Below, in pieces: positions 1 to 7,998 of a stretch of DNA of 33,089 bases. The translations under genes were made by a program, and so were the position numbers. Location of the stretch: contig CAYWNA010000143.1 of the NCBI GenBank assembly GCA_964459305.1, positions 1-33,089 of the forward strand, read 5' to 3'. The stretch comes from CAYWNA01 sp964459305. Lineage in GTDB: Bacteria > Planctomycetota > Planctomycetia > Pirellulales > Pirellulaceae. The notes below the pieces were generated by a model. That model did not search any database, was not told the origin of the DNA, and saw only the letters and a list, made by a program, of their open reading frames with translations. The number at the start of each line of letters is the position of its first letter. Positions within the stretch are counted from its first letter, which is position 1.

Positions 1-140
1 GCATCCTGCAAGCCGCGTCGGCGGGCAACGCGGTAAACCAGTGGCTCGTATATCTTTACGAACTCCTCCCAGGCCACGTTGTCACTGGCATCGCGAACGC
101 GGCGCAATAGACTCAGTCTTGTTTCAGGAGATTCGTCCAT
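1..140 (-). CDS. ECF-type RNA polymerase sigma factor, N-terminal part (cut by window edge)
   Basis: The reverse strand from an ATG at 138-140 encodes 46 codons, beginning MDESPETRLSLLRRVRDA and continuing with WEEFVKIYEPLVYRVARRRG. This is the usual N-terminus of planctomycete ECF sigma-70 factors: a short acidic leader, then region 2 starting with W..F...Y.PLVY..A...G. The protein would redirect core RNA polymerase to specific promoters; its targets cannot be seen. A strong Shine-Dalgarno (GAGGAAACGG directly before the ATG) supports the start. The rest of the gene, including region 4 and any fused kinase or anti-sigma partner, lies outside the window. Confidence 0.85.
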   Translation of the reverse strand, partial: MDESPETRLSLLRRVRDASDNVAWEEFVKIYEPLVYRVARRRGLQD

Positions 141-490
141 CCGTTTCCTCTAAGAGTAAAACAACACCAGACTCCAATTCTGACACGAGAGGCAACAAAT
201 TGGGATGCCGATAGGCTGTGTTCGAGAGAACCATCGTCATGCGCCGTGCTAACGAGAAAGGTGAGAATGGGTCGAAAACTGGAGGCGCGTCCAGCACATA
301 ACGCCCAGCCCCATTGTTCGAAGGCCGCTCGATCCCCTTCGCGAACGGGAATGTGACCTTTCGGTTCGCTATGGCGGACGGAAACTCCGCTAATCCGTAC
401 GTATCATGCGCGATAGTAGCCCTCACGCTCCGAGGCTACGAAGAATTTGGCCGGTGCGTGCTAGCACACGGTTCGCGCGAAAACCGGCCG
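141..490. other. intergenic stretch without a convincing gene
   Basis: This holds the upstream side of the sigma factor and the downstream side of the oxidoreductase gene, both on the minus strand. A 100-codon GTG-initiated frame crosses it on the minus strand (124-426) but runs 17 bases into the sigma-factor start and shows no recognisable domain, so I do not call it. I see no clear terminator or promoter. Confidence 0.5.
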
Positions 491-2383
491 CTAGCGCGGT
501 CCGGCTGATTTCGCTCCGTGCAGATCCTCGCTGACGAAATCCAGCCCCAGCCGTTCAAGTGTTTCCCTGGTGGGTGCGCCGGTTTCTAGATCCCATCCGA
601 TCGCTTCGAGATAGTCCCGGACCTGGGCGTCGACTTCGACCGTTCGGCCCTCCGTCTTACCCTGGCGCAACGGCGGCTTGCCGATCACTCGGTCGGGAAG
701 CTCCAGGTCGACGTTGCGGACCCCTTCGCGGAGGTTGAAAGCCATCCGCAAAGCGGCAATTCGTTCCCCACAAGTCAGCACGTCGTCGAGCGTGAACTCG
801 CGCCCGGTCACATGGGTTAGGGAGTCGGTGAGCACGTCGGGCTTCAACGCTAATGTGGCAAAGTTGCACATCCCGGCACACTGGGCGACGTGGAAATAGC
901 TGTTGACTCTCACGTGCAGTTTACCCTTGCCGGGATAGTGGTGCTGCGGCTGGGGTTCCTCCACCAAACCCGGAGGCCCCGAACTGAGTTCGGAGATCCA
1001 TACGCTGATCTGCGTGTGGCGGCCCGGCGTGGCGTCCATTTTGTAGGTCGTCGCCGCGCTAGGCACGAGCCGCGGGTCGTGCATGGGCAGTTCTTCCCCG
1101 CCCACTTGCATCGCGTACTTTTCCGCACCTTGCCCGATGCGCTCGGCCGCCCGCTTGGTTCCGTCGGCGAATAGTTCGCCGACTCCTTCCCTCATCGCGA
1201 TCTTGCGAGTCAGTTCGACGATCGCCTCGGCATTGCCCCAACGAAGCTCAATCCCGTCAGTCTCTTGCGGCCCGATCAGGCCGCGTTCGAAGCACTCGAT
1301 GGCAAACGCCGCCGTGGCGCCTGTACTGATTGTGTCCAACCCGTTGCGATTGCACAGATCGTTGCACAGGTGGATCGACGCCAAGTCGTCGTTCAGGCAC
1401 ATCGAGCCGAAGGCGCCCAAAGTCTCGTACTCGGGCTTGTGCCCTGTGGCGGCATAGGGACCTTCCTGGACCTCTGTCAGGCCGCCGCAGCCCAGGGGAC
1501 ACCGCCAGCAGGCATACTTCTTCTGTTGCATAGCGATCACCGCATCGTCACTGATCTTCGAGGCGGTGGGGAAGTCAACCTCGCCGACGCCGGCCCAGTT
1601 CCTCACCGGCGTATCGCCCATCGCGGTTAGTCCGGCCATCGATCCGCAAGTGCCGTATCGTCGCATGCCCTTCCAACGCGTAGTCGTCTTCAAGAATTCG
1701 CGGTGCTTCTCGATGGCCTGCTTGTAGCCGTCCTCGTCGGCGATGCGTAAATCGGCTGCACCCGGCCCAACGACGACAACCGCTTTGAGCTTCTTGGCAC
1801 CCATCACGGCGCCCAGACCGCTACGCCCGGCCGCGCGACCTTTCTCGTTGATGATGCACGACAACAGGCTTTGCTGTTCTCCGGCCGGTCCGATGCAGGC
1901 AGCCCTGGCGTTCGGCCCATGGCGGTCCGCAAGCCGATCGTCCGTCTCGGACGTATCCAAACCCCAAAGGCCGTCGGCAGGAAGCAACCCGGCCTTGCCC
2001 TCACGCCACAGCAAGTAGACCGGCCTGTCGCTGGCCCCGGTCAATAGAATGCCGTCCAGGCCGGAAGACTTCATCATGGGGCCGAACGTGCCGCCGGAAT
2101 TGGCGTCACCCCATCCGCCCGTTTTTGGGCTTCGCGCGACGACTGCGTAGCGATTGCTGGTGATGCCTTTGGTTCCCGTCAACAGGCCGCTGAAGAACCC
2201 CAACGTGTTGTCGGGTCCCAACGGAAGGGCTCCGGGACGCTGCATTCGATAGACGTAATACGCCCCCAGGCCATAGCCTCCGATATAGTTCAGGTAGATT
2301 TCGTCGTCGGGCTGTTCGATTCGCTGGCCTCCCGTCGTCAAATCGACGACCAGGACTCTTCCCGTGGTTCCCGGTACAGTCAT
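491..2383 (-). CDS. aldehyde:ferredoxin oxidoreductase family protein (tungsten/molybdenum bis-pterin enzyme)
   Basis: This 630-residue protein has the AOR-family layout and length. The N-terminal domain (about 1-205) contains GFFSGLLTGTKGITSNRYAV and GGWGDANSGGTFGPMMK, typical of the pterin-binding N domain. The [4Fe-4S] ligands are C292-x2-C295-x3-C299 (CWRCPLGC), with the fourth probably C506 in QCAGMCNF. The family oxidises aldehydes to acids with ferredoxin or a partner subunit as acceptor, in the cytoplasm; the substrate cannot be read. The ATG at 2381-2383 is preceded by CAGGAGCATCGCCG, a good ribosome-binding site. No ferredoxin, electron-bifurcating subunit, MoaD-like or tungsten-transport gene is adjacent, so the electron partner must be encoded elsewhere. 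The family assignment is firm and the substrate unknown. Confidence 0.93.
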   Translation of the reverse strand: MTVPGTTGRVLVVDLTTGGQRIEQPDDEIYLNYIGGYGLGAYYVYRMQRPGALPLGPDNTLGFFSGLLTGTKGITSNRYAVVARSPKTGGWGDANSGGTFGPMMKSSGLDGILLTGASDRPVYLLWREGKAGLLPADGLWGLDTSETDDRLADRHGPNARAACIGPAGEQQSLLSCIINEKGRAAGRSGLGAVMGAKKLKAVVVVGPGAADLRIADEDGYKQAIEKHREFLKTTTRWKGMRRYGTCGSMAGLTAMGDTPVRNWAGVGEVDFPTASKISDDAVIAMQQKKYACWRCPLGCGGLTEVQEGPYAATGHKPEYETLGAFGSMCLNDDLASIHLCNDLCNRNGLDTISTGATAAFAIECFERGLIGPQETDGIELRWGNAEAIVELTRKIAMREGVGELFADGTKRAAERIGQGAEKYAMQVGGEELPMHDPRLVPSAATTYKMDATPGRHTQISVWISELSSGPPGLVEEPQPQHHYPGKGKLHVRVNSYFHVAQCAGMCNFATLALKPDVLTDSLTHVTGREFTLDDVLTCGERIAALRMAFNLREGVRNVDLELPDRVIGKPPLRQGKTEGRTVEVDAQVRDYLEAIGWDLETGAPTRETLERLGLDFVSEDLHGAKSAGPR

Positions 2384-2573
2384 CGGCGATGCTCCTGTTG
2401 ACGGTGCGCGTCATTGGCAGTGACAAGAATCATGTTCGGTCGTCTTTCCGCAGTCTACTCTCCGTGAATCGGTTGGAGTCGAGCCGGCGCAAGAGGGAAA
2501 ACGAACAAGTCATGCCCTGTAACACGTGGACCGGTAGCGTTCGGCGGGAAAGGCAATGGCACGAACGTTCGTA

Positions 2574-2954
2574 TTATAACCGCGCCCTGATGATCAACGA
2601 AACCAGAATCAATCCCCCGATGAACAGACACATCAGGCCGCTGATTGCCAAGCCGGCAATGGCGAATCGCTTAGGCCTGTCGACAAAAGCCGCTATCGCG
2701 CTTATCACGAGCGAGCCTGGGGCACCGACGAGGATGGTCAGCCCTGCAAGGGCGTTGAGGGGATTGCTTCACCCCGGTTGGAGCACGCACACTAGCCCAA
2801 ACGTGCCCCAAGGTACCAGCGAGAGACCTAGCGCCAGTTTTCCCATGAACGTCCGCCTGACTTCTGCGAAAGGGGACTCTCCAAGGGAGGCAACCCCCGG
2901 CGGCTCGGGCACATCTACTCGGGATGGAACAGGTTGTGGAGCGTTGTCGGGCAT
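2574..2954 (-). pseudogene. small two-domain membrane protein interrupted by an in-frame TGA
   Basis: From ATG 2952-2954 the reverse strand encodes MPDNAPQPVPSRVDVPEPPG, a proline-rich soluble head, then a hydrophobic segment (FMGKLALGLSLVPWGTFGLV) and a TGA at 2769-2771. Without any frame change the reading continues SNPLNALAGLTILVGAPGSL, then a second and third hydrophobic segment ending LFIGGLILVSLIIRARL and TAA at 2574-2576. Read through, the product is about 126 residues with a cytosolic Pro-rich head and three membrane segments, a plausible whole small membrane protein of unknown function. The membrane-protein character on both sides of the stop suggests a recent nonsense mutation or a one-base sequence error. 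A genuinely truncated 61-residue product is also possible. Confidence 0.6.
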
Positions 2955-3373
2955 GATCGTTCTTGGTCGAAACGTCTGTCAGAGCGTAATTATGCCATCC
3001 GCGGACAAGTCTGACCTGTAGCCGAACTCGCAGAGTTTGGTTTTTCCCTACGCAGACCAAAGTCTGGCGACTTCGGCTACATGCGGAAAAGTGTCAATCC
3101 TGGCCGCGGGCGGTATATGGCCGACCCGTCAGGAGACTACGGGCATTCTAGCAGCCGGTGGACACGAACACATCACCCCAGAACAGTTGGCGGAAGACTG
3201 GCTGATTCAGTTGCGTCCGCTTGCCGTTATCTACATGACTTTGGCATTCCGCTTCTTACCACCTTCTTCGACGAGCCGCCGTGTGATCTCGGTTCGAGCG
3301 GTTCTTGGCCTACGGTCGGATTCGCCTGGGCTTCGTCATGAACAATGTTCGCCAATCAGAAGGAGTTCAGATG
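2955..3373. other. intergenic stretch carrying one palindromic repeat
   Basis: The 419 bases between the broken membrane-protein gene and the POT-like transporter contain a hairpin repeat at 3018-3080 (separate entry). The remaining 290 bases have frames open on the plus strand but no start with a ribosome-binding site and no recognisable domain. Confidence 0.5.
3018..3080. repeat. palindromic repeat family A, copy 1 (inner hairpin only)
   Basis: The left arm at 3018-3041 starts GTAGCCGAACTCG and the right arm at 3056-3080 ends CTTCGGCTAC. The arms pair over about 24 bases with a one-base deletion in the left arm and a 14-base loop. The same hairpin recurs at 15287-15353 and, damaged, at 31277-31335. 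Here the flanks do not match the other copies, so only the inner hairpin is shared. Confidence 0.85.
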
Positions 3374-4921
3374 CTATTTCTTCTCTTGGAGGGTCAGAAT
3401 CCAGCGTCCGTACATGTAGATCATGACCGCCGACAACAGACCTACCGCAGCAAAGATGTACCACGTGAGTCCCACATTATGATTCGCGTATAGTAGATTG
3501 GTCAGAACCTCGGGGCTCTCGCCGGTAAACTCCACCAACCTCTGAAATGCCTCGCCAATCGGCAGGGCCCCTTCGGTGACTTGACTCGGGGCCATCCCTC
3601 GCTCGACCAGCATCTCCCGCGCAAAAACATCCTTAGAGGAAAACAGGTGATACAAATGCGGTCCCACCTTTCCTTCGATGGTCCAACCGATCAAGATCGG
3701 CGCTTGGGAGAACCCGATCCACATGGCTTTCTTGTCCGGCGGCGCAATGTTCCCGAGAAACTCGCTGAATTTCGGGCTGGCCAGCATCTCACCGATGCTG
3801 AAAATGATCATGGCAAGGATGGCAAACCAGACCAGCGTATACAACCCGAACAGGCAGAGCGCAACCATCACCAGCAGCGTGCCCACCAACATGCTGTTCG
3901 TCGCACGCATCTTGGCGCTCAAGGCGGCAAACAGGAAACAGGTGATCATGATCATGCCGGCGTTGATGTTGACGATCCCCTCGGGCTCGATACTCCGGCC
4001 GTCCTCACTCATGCCCAGCAGGAAACGCCACAGCCCGCTTTGCGTGCCATCGCTGCCGAATAGTGCGCTTACCAGACGAGTTGTGTCTACCCAATCATCG
4101 ACGTACTTGGGAAGAACATCCCACAGCATGGGAAACATGAACCACCAAACCGAGAAAATGACCAGGTACAGTAACAAATGCGGTTTCTTTAGTTCGTTCA
4201 GCGATTCGATAACAAGGCTCCTCTGCTGTTCCGTGCCTTCGCGAATCCGCTGCTGCCGCGCCAATCGTTCTTCCTTGCCGGGTTCCCGGTAGGTTAACAG
4301 CAGCACGAAATTCAGACAGATGAAAGCGGCGTTGGTATAGAAGACATAGGTCCACGACATGTGCCGCATCTGCAGTGCGATGAGCGGGCCCACCCAACCG
4401 CCGATGTTGACGGTCTGGTAGAAAACGCCCCAGGCCATGGAACTATTCTGGCGATTCGTCGACTTGATCAGCGTACCCTGGATGCCCGGTTTGAAAACGG
4501 CTGTGCCGATTGCCAAGAACATGGCGCCGCCAAAGAAGCCCCAGTATGTTGGGAACCACGCCATGACGAGATAGCCCAGGCACTTCAATACCGTGGAGGC
4601 GAAAATCGTTTCCTTATATCCGTAGCGATCGGACAAACCGCCGGTGAATATGGGCACGACGGATTGAACCATGTTCCAGCTCAGCAATAGCCAGCCAAAT
4701 GTGGCCATGGTTACTCCCAGCCCGCCTTCCGCGGCAGGGCGCGTCGCGTAGATCGTCGCCACGGCCCGCACGCCGTAGTAGGCGAGTCGCTCGACCATCT
4801 CCATTCCGCCAACGATCCAGAACACGTAGCTCAAGCTGGCAATCGAGGCCCAGAGGCCAAGCTGCTTCACGTCGGCTAACGTCGTTTCACTCGGTTCTTG
4901 TTTCTTGCCCTGACTACTCAT
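3374..4921 (-). CDS. POT/PTR-like MFS transporter
   Basis: This 515-residue integral membrane protein has about twelve hydrophobic segments. It carries the ExxER motif of proton-coupled oligopeptide transporters (E41, E44, R45, in MEMVERLAYYG) and a good match to the second PTR2 signature (F167-Y-Q-T-V-N-I-G-G). The MFS loop motif appears as GGLSDRYGYKE. Known members import di- and tripeptides or nitrate with protons; bacterial relatives vary, so the substrate is open. The longer frame upstream is discounted because the ATG at 4919-4921 follows ATAGGACCAATACGC, a usable ribosome-binding site, and leads straight into a hydrophilic head before the first membrane segment. It is transcribed in the same direction as the sugar porter 145 bases upstream. 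An extended loop between mid-protein helices (about residues 285-330) is longer than usual. Confidence 0.82.
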   Translation of the reverse strand: MSSQGKKQEPSETTLADVKQLGLWASIASLSYVFWIVGGMEMVERLAYYGVRAVATIYATRPAAEGGLGVTMATFGWLLLSWNMVQSVVPIFTGGLSDRYGYKETIFASTVLKCLGYLVMAWFPTYWGFFGGAMFLAIGTAVFKPGIQGTLIKSTNRQNSSMAWGVFYQTVNIGGWVGPLIALQMRHMSWTYVFYTNAAFICLNFVLLLTYREPGKEERLARQQRIREGTEQQRSLVIESLNELKKPHLLLYLVIFSVWWFMFPMLWDVLPKYVDDWVDTTRLVSALFGSDGTQSGLWRFLLGMSEDGRSIEPEGIVNINAGMIMITCFLFAALSAKMRATNSMLVGTLLVMVALCLFGLYTLVWFAILAMIIFSIGEMLASPKFSEFLGNIAPPDKKAMWIGFSQAPILIGWTIEGKVGPHLYHLFSSKDVFAREMLVERGMAPSQVTEGALPIGEAFQRLVEFTGESPEVLTNLLYANHNVGLTWYIFAAVGLLSAVMIYMYGRWILTLQEKK

Positions 4922-5066
4922 GCGTATTGGTCCTATGAACGGTCGTTTGGTGTGGCCGTGTGGTAAACAGGCGGGTGCCCGATCAACGCCTCGCACATCG
5001 GCTGCTGGAATGAGAAGTCGAACATCGGCACACGTATTCGTCGGGAGTTTCCATTACCCATGTCCC

Positions 5067-6497
5067 TCAGCGGATCCAGGATTTTTCGATCTCTTCGAGG
5101 GTCTTGCCCTTCGTCTCGGGAACGATCGCCCAAACAAACAGGATGGACGGAGCACATAGCGTGGCGTAAAGCCAGAAACAGCCTGCGGGGCCCAGGTTCT
5201 CCTTCAGCCACGGGAACGTTTGGGATACCAGACCACAGGTGGCCCAGACGGCAAAGACGCCGAACGACATGGCCCGGCCTCGGATCCGTGTGGGGAAAAT
5301 CTCGGAGATGATGACCCAGGGGATCGGGCCCAAGCCGATCGCGAAGCTGGCAATGTAGCACAGGATCAGCCCCAATAACCAGGGGCCCTCGGTCGCATCG
5401 TTGTGGAACAGCAGTCCGACCAATACCAGCGAGGCCACCACGCCCAAGGTGCCGATCTGCAGAATGGGCTTGCGGCCCAAACTGTCGATCTTCCAAATCG
5501 TCAGCAGCGTGAACGCCGTATTGACGATGCCGATGATCACCAACCCGCCCAAGGCATCGCCAAGTTGCCAGCCGGCCGCGTCGAAGATCTCTTCGCCGTA
5601 GTAGATGATCACGTTGATCCCGCTGATTTGTCCAAACATAGGCAGCATGACGCCGATCAACAGGGCGATCCGCATTCCCGGCTGGAAAAGCTGCCACACG
5701 GAACCACTTTCGTGCGCGATCGTATCGCGGATTTCGTCCATCTGGCACGTGGCCGTTTTCAGCCCGCCGACGCGAGCGAGTATGCTGGTGGCTTCGTCTT
5801 CCCGCTGCTGCTTGGTCAGCCAGCGAGGACTCTCCGGCACCGCCAGCAGCAGGAGCAGAAACAGAGACGCCGGAAGCACTTCGGCGCCGAACATGCCGCG
5901 CCACAACTCGTCGACAAAGATCCAACGCAACGTGTCCGAACCGAACAATGCGGTATGGTTCTCGGCCAAATGCAAAAGAAACGCATTCGAAAAGTAGGCC
6001 GCCAGCACGCCGACGGTGATGGCGAACTGATACAGGGCGACCATGCGGCCTCGCAGATGGGGCGGCGAGAGTTCGGAGATGTACAACGGCGCGAGCATCG
6101 ACGCGAATCCTACGCCCAGTCCGCCGACCAGCCGCGCCGCGATCAGCACGGCGGGCGTTTGCGGGATCGTCGACGCGAGTGCCGAAATCAGAAACAGCCC
6201 GGCCGCCAAGATCATGAGTTTCTTGCGCCCGAATCGGTCGCTGAGCGTCCCAGCCGCCATGGCCCCAGTGATGCAGCCCAGCAGGACCGAGCTGACGACC
6301 CAGCCTTCCATCACCGGGCCGAGCGTAAATTGCGTTTTCAGCAGCCCGATGGCCCCGGAGATCACGGCCGTATCGAACCCGAACAGCAAGCCGCCCAATG
6401 CCGCCACCGTGCAAACGTTCGACAGGTACAGTAGGCTTCCCCGCTCGGGCATGGAGGTTGGCTGTGGAATCCCAGCAGATTTATCCCGTGTGGTCAA
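5067..6497 (-). CDS. sugar porter family MFS transporter
   Basis: This 476-residue, twelve-helix transporter has the sugar-porter signatures: GGLLFGFDTAVISG in helix 1, LSDRFGRKK in loop 2-3, PESPRWL at 221-227 after helix 6, and PETKGKTLEEIE close to the C-terminus. Relatives (XylE, GLUT type) import monosaccharides by proton symport or facilitated diffusion. I take the TTG at 6495-6497 as start because it follows CGGGAGAGAACCA, a reasonable ribosome-binding site. The first internal ATG, codon 16, has none and would trim only the hydrophilic head. It lies in the same direction as the POT-like gene, with a palindrome (6549-6609) upstream between it and the secreted propeller gene. Its place next to secreted carbohydrate-active genes fits sugar uptake, but the sugar is not predictable. 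Confidence 0.93.
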   Translation of the reverse strand: MTTRDKSAGIPQPTSMPERGSLLYLSNVCTVAALGGLLFGFDTAVISGAIGLLKTQFTLGPVMEGWVVSSVLLGCITGAMAAGTLSDRFGRKKLMILAAGLFLISALASTIPQTPAVLIAARLVGGLGVGFASMLAPLYISELSPPHLRGRMVALYQFAITVGVLAAYFSNAFLLHLAENHTALFGSDTLRWIFVDELWRGMFGAEVLPASLFLLLLLAVPESPRWLTKQQREDEATSILARVGGLKTATCQMDEIRDTIAHESGSVWQLFQPGMRIALLIGVMLPMFGQISGINVIIYYGEEIFDAAGWQLGDALGGLVIIGIVNTAFTLLTIWKIDSLGRKPILQIGTLGVVASLVLVGLLFHNDATEGPWLLGLILCYIASFAIGLGPIPWVIISEIFPTRIRGRAMSFGVFAVWATCGLVSQTFPWLKENLGPAGCFWLYATLCAPSILFVWAIVPETKGKTLEEIEKSWIR

Positions 6498-6548
6498 TGG
6501 TTCTCTCCCGGTGGTTGGGAATCGTTCGGAGAATCTGTGTCCGATTGT

Positions 6549-6609
6549 CGTGGGATAGGCTTCCAGCCTGTCGTCCGAATGACCTGACAGGCTAGAAGCC
6601 TATCCCACG
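6549..6609. repeat. palindromic repeat family B, copy 1
   Basis: The left arm 6549-6572 begins CGTGGGATAGGCTTCCAG and the right arm 6586-6609 ends CTATCCCACG. The 24-base arms have one mismatch and a 13-base loop. An almost identical, perfect copy lies at 21130-21192. Both copies are intergenic; this one lies 3' of the propeller gene and 5' of the sugar porter. Confidence 0.9.
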
Positions 6610-6695
6610 GCTCCGCGACCTTAAGCCTACCTGTTTTCCGACATCAATTCCTCGATCGACCCTAAGGCCGTTCGATCTGTCGGAACGAACATCTC

Positions 6696-7607
6696 TCAGC
6701 GAAGCGTGGTATCTTCGACATCTAATATCTGGATCGCCGCCGGATCGAACATCCGCTCGTGCATCGCCGCACGCCAGACCACCTCTTTATCGGGTGTGAC
6801 CTCGAAGAACGGTGCGCTATCGGTTCGGCGCTCGTGGATGAACCAGTTGCCGACGACCGTGTTGCCGTTGGGAAGCCGCTGGATACAGCAGATCCAGTAC
6901 AGCTTCACGTCCGGCACATCCTTTTGAGTCAGATGCCAAACCACCTTGTCCTTTGGATCCACTTCGATGACCCCGCCACGGTAGCCGATGACGGTATTTC
7001 CGTTCTTCAGTCGAATCGCACTGAACGCCAGATCAGGCACTTTGATCTCGCGTATCATTTTTCCGGATGAGCCGTACTCCCGTACAGCCTTGTCGTCCAG
7101 CAGGCCAACCAGATAGTTCCCGTTCGCCAATTTCCGCGCATGGCGCATTCCCATGTGCGTGTTGCCTCCGGATTCAACGGACACAATCTTGACGATCTCT
7201 CCCTTTCTATCGACCTCGACCAAGCGTTTGCCCGTACACTCGGCGACCAGCGTATTTCCGTCGGGCAGCCGCTGGCAGCCCCAGACCTCGCTGCTCGTGT
7301 TATACTCCCAGATGATTTTCTTGTCGGGGCTGACCTCTCGAACCCCGCGCGTCGTGCCAGTAAAGCTCATCAAGATATTGCCGTTGTCAAGCATCCAGGC
7401 GTCGGTGCATTGGTCCGCCGGATACTCCCACTCGACTTTTCCCGCGGCCGATATCTTGAAGACACACTTTGCGCCGATATCACTGCAAAGAAAAGAATGC
7501 TGTACCGTTTGTCGTGGGATCGCTTCCTGTTCGGCGCCGTATGATACTATTGCCATTGGCAGGAAGAACATGACCATTAGAATTGCACACGCAGTGATTC
7601 TCTCCAT
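6696..7607 (-). CDS. secreted beta-propeller protein (PQQ-like/arylsulfotransferase-like repeats)
   Basis: This 303-residue protein starts with a signal peptide (MERITACAILMVMFFLPMAI, probable cleavage after SYGA). The rest is repeated propeller strands built on 'LPDGNTLVAE', 'LDNGNILMSF', 'LANGNYLVGL', 'LKNGNTVIGY' and 'LPNGNTVVGN', each followed by a V.EVD..G.....W strand. At least five blades are visible, in the style of PQQ-like and arylsulfotransferase propellers. No catalytic His of an arylsulfotransferase is evident, so a binding or scaffold role outside the cytoplasm is the safest reading. The ATG at 7605-7607 follows CAAGGAGCAGAAG, a near-ideal ribosome-binding site, and is preferred to the ATG eight codons upstream. 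It stands alone, with repeats on either side. Confidence 0.82.
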   Translation of the reverse strand: MERITACAILMVMFFLPMAIVSYGAEQEAIPRQTVQHSFLCSDIGAKCVFKISAAGKVEWEYPADQCTDAWMLDNGNILMSFTGTTRGVREVSPDKKIIWEYNTSSEVWGCQRLPDGNTLVAECTGKRLVEVDRKGEIVKIVSVESGGNTHMGMRHARKLANGNYLVGLLDDKAVREYGSSGKMIREIKVPDLAFSAIRLKNGNTVIGYRGGVIEVDPKDKVVWHLTQKDVPDVKLYWICCIQRLPNGNTVVGNWFIHERRTDSAPFFEVTPDKEVVWRAAMHERMFDPAAIQILDVEDTTLR

Positions 7608-7998
7608 CTTCTGCTCCTTGTCTTGATGCAAGCATGTTCGAGTTACTTATTGGCGTAACGCATAAGAGATTCCCAACCGTATGAAAACCTAAATCATGAT
7701 GAGCCGAGCGCCAATGCCCGCTCTCACCCAAACGTTGCGTACTTTCGTGGCGAGCGGTGGGCGTCAGCCCGCTGATTGAAGTGCAAGATTCACTCGTTTA
7801 TCTATCAGAAGACTTCACCACCGGTGAATTCTAGAACGGCGTACGGAACATTCGATTTGGTCGAGAAATCAGGGGCCTGACGGCCCCCGCTCGCCGTCTT
7901 TCTGCAACCAACGGGTTCATGATCCTGGCCGCGTTCTGAGGCCAACTCACGACCGTCAAACGGTTATCAAGAGTTGCTGGAACAGCACACCTGCCCAC
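7608..7998. other. intergenic stretch with a long inverted repeat
   Basis: The 391 bases contain no frame with gene-like features. The main structure is the inverted repeat at 7749-7895 described separately. Confidence 0.55.
7749..7895. repeat. inverted repeat pair (GGCGAGCGG...CCGCTCGCC)
   Basis: The left arm 7749-7777 starts GGCGAGCGGTGGGCGTCAG and the right arm 7867-7895 ends CGGCCCCCGCTCGCC. The reverse complement of one matches the other at about 26 of 29 positions, around an 89-base spacer. Each arm also holds a short internal palindrome (GGGCgtcaGCCC; GGGGCC...GGCCCC). It sits between the propeller and the large (alpha/alpha)6 protein and resembles a palindromic element with a unique centre. 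Confidence 0.8.

Noticed and set aside
124..426. 100-codon minus-strand frame upstream of the sigma factor, GTG start
   Set aside because: It overlaps the well-supported sigma-factor start by 17 bases, has no recognisable domain, and its start has only a cramped GGAGC.
2389..3021. 210-codon plus-strand frame
   Set aside because: It is antisense to the broken membrane-protein gene, has no domain, and its composition reads as a shadow.
4933..6414. 493-codon minus-strand frame overlapping the sugar porter
   Set aside because: It is out of frame with a protein carrying all sugar-porter motifs, very rich in Arg/His/Gly, a GC-driven shadow.
5403..6434. 343-codon plus-strand frame antisense to the sugar porter
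   Set aside because: It is rich in Gln/His/Arg and lacks any domain; shadow of the real gene.
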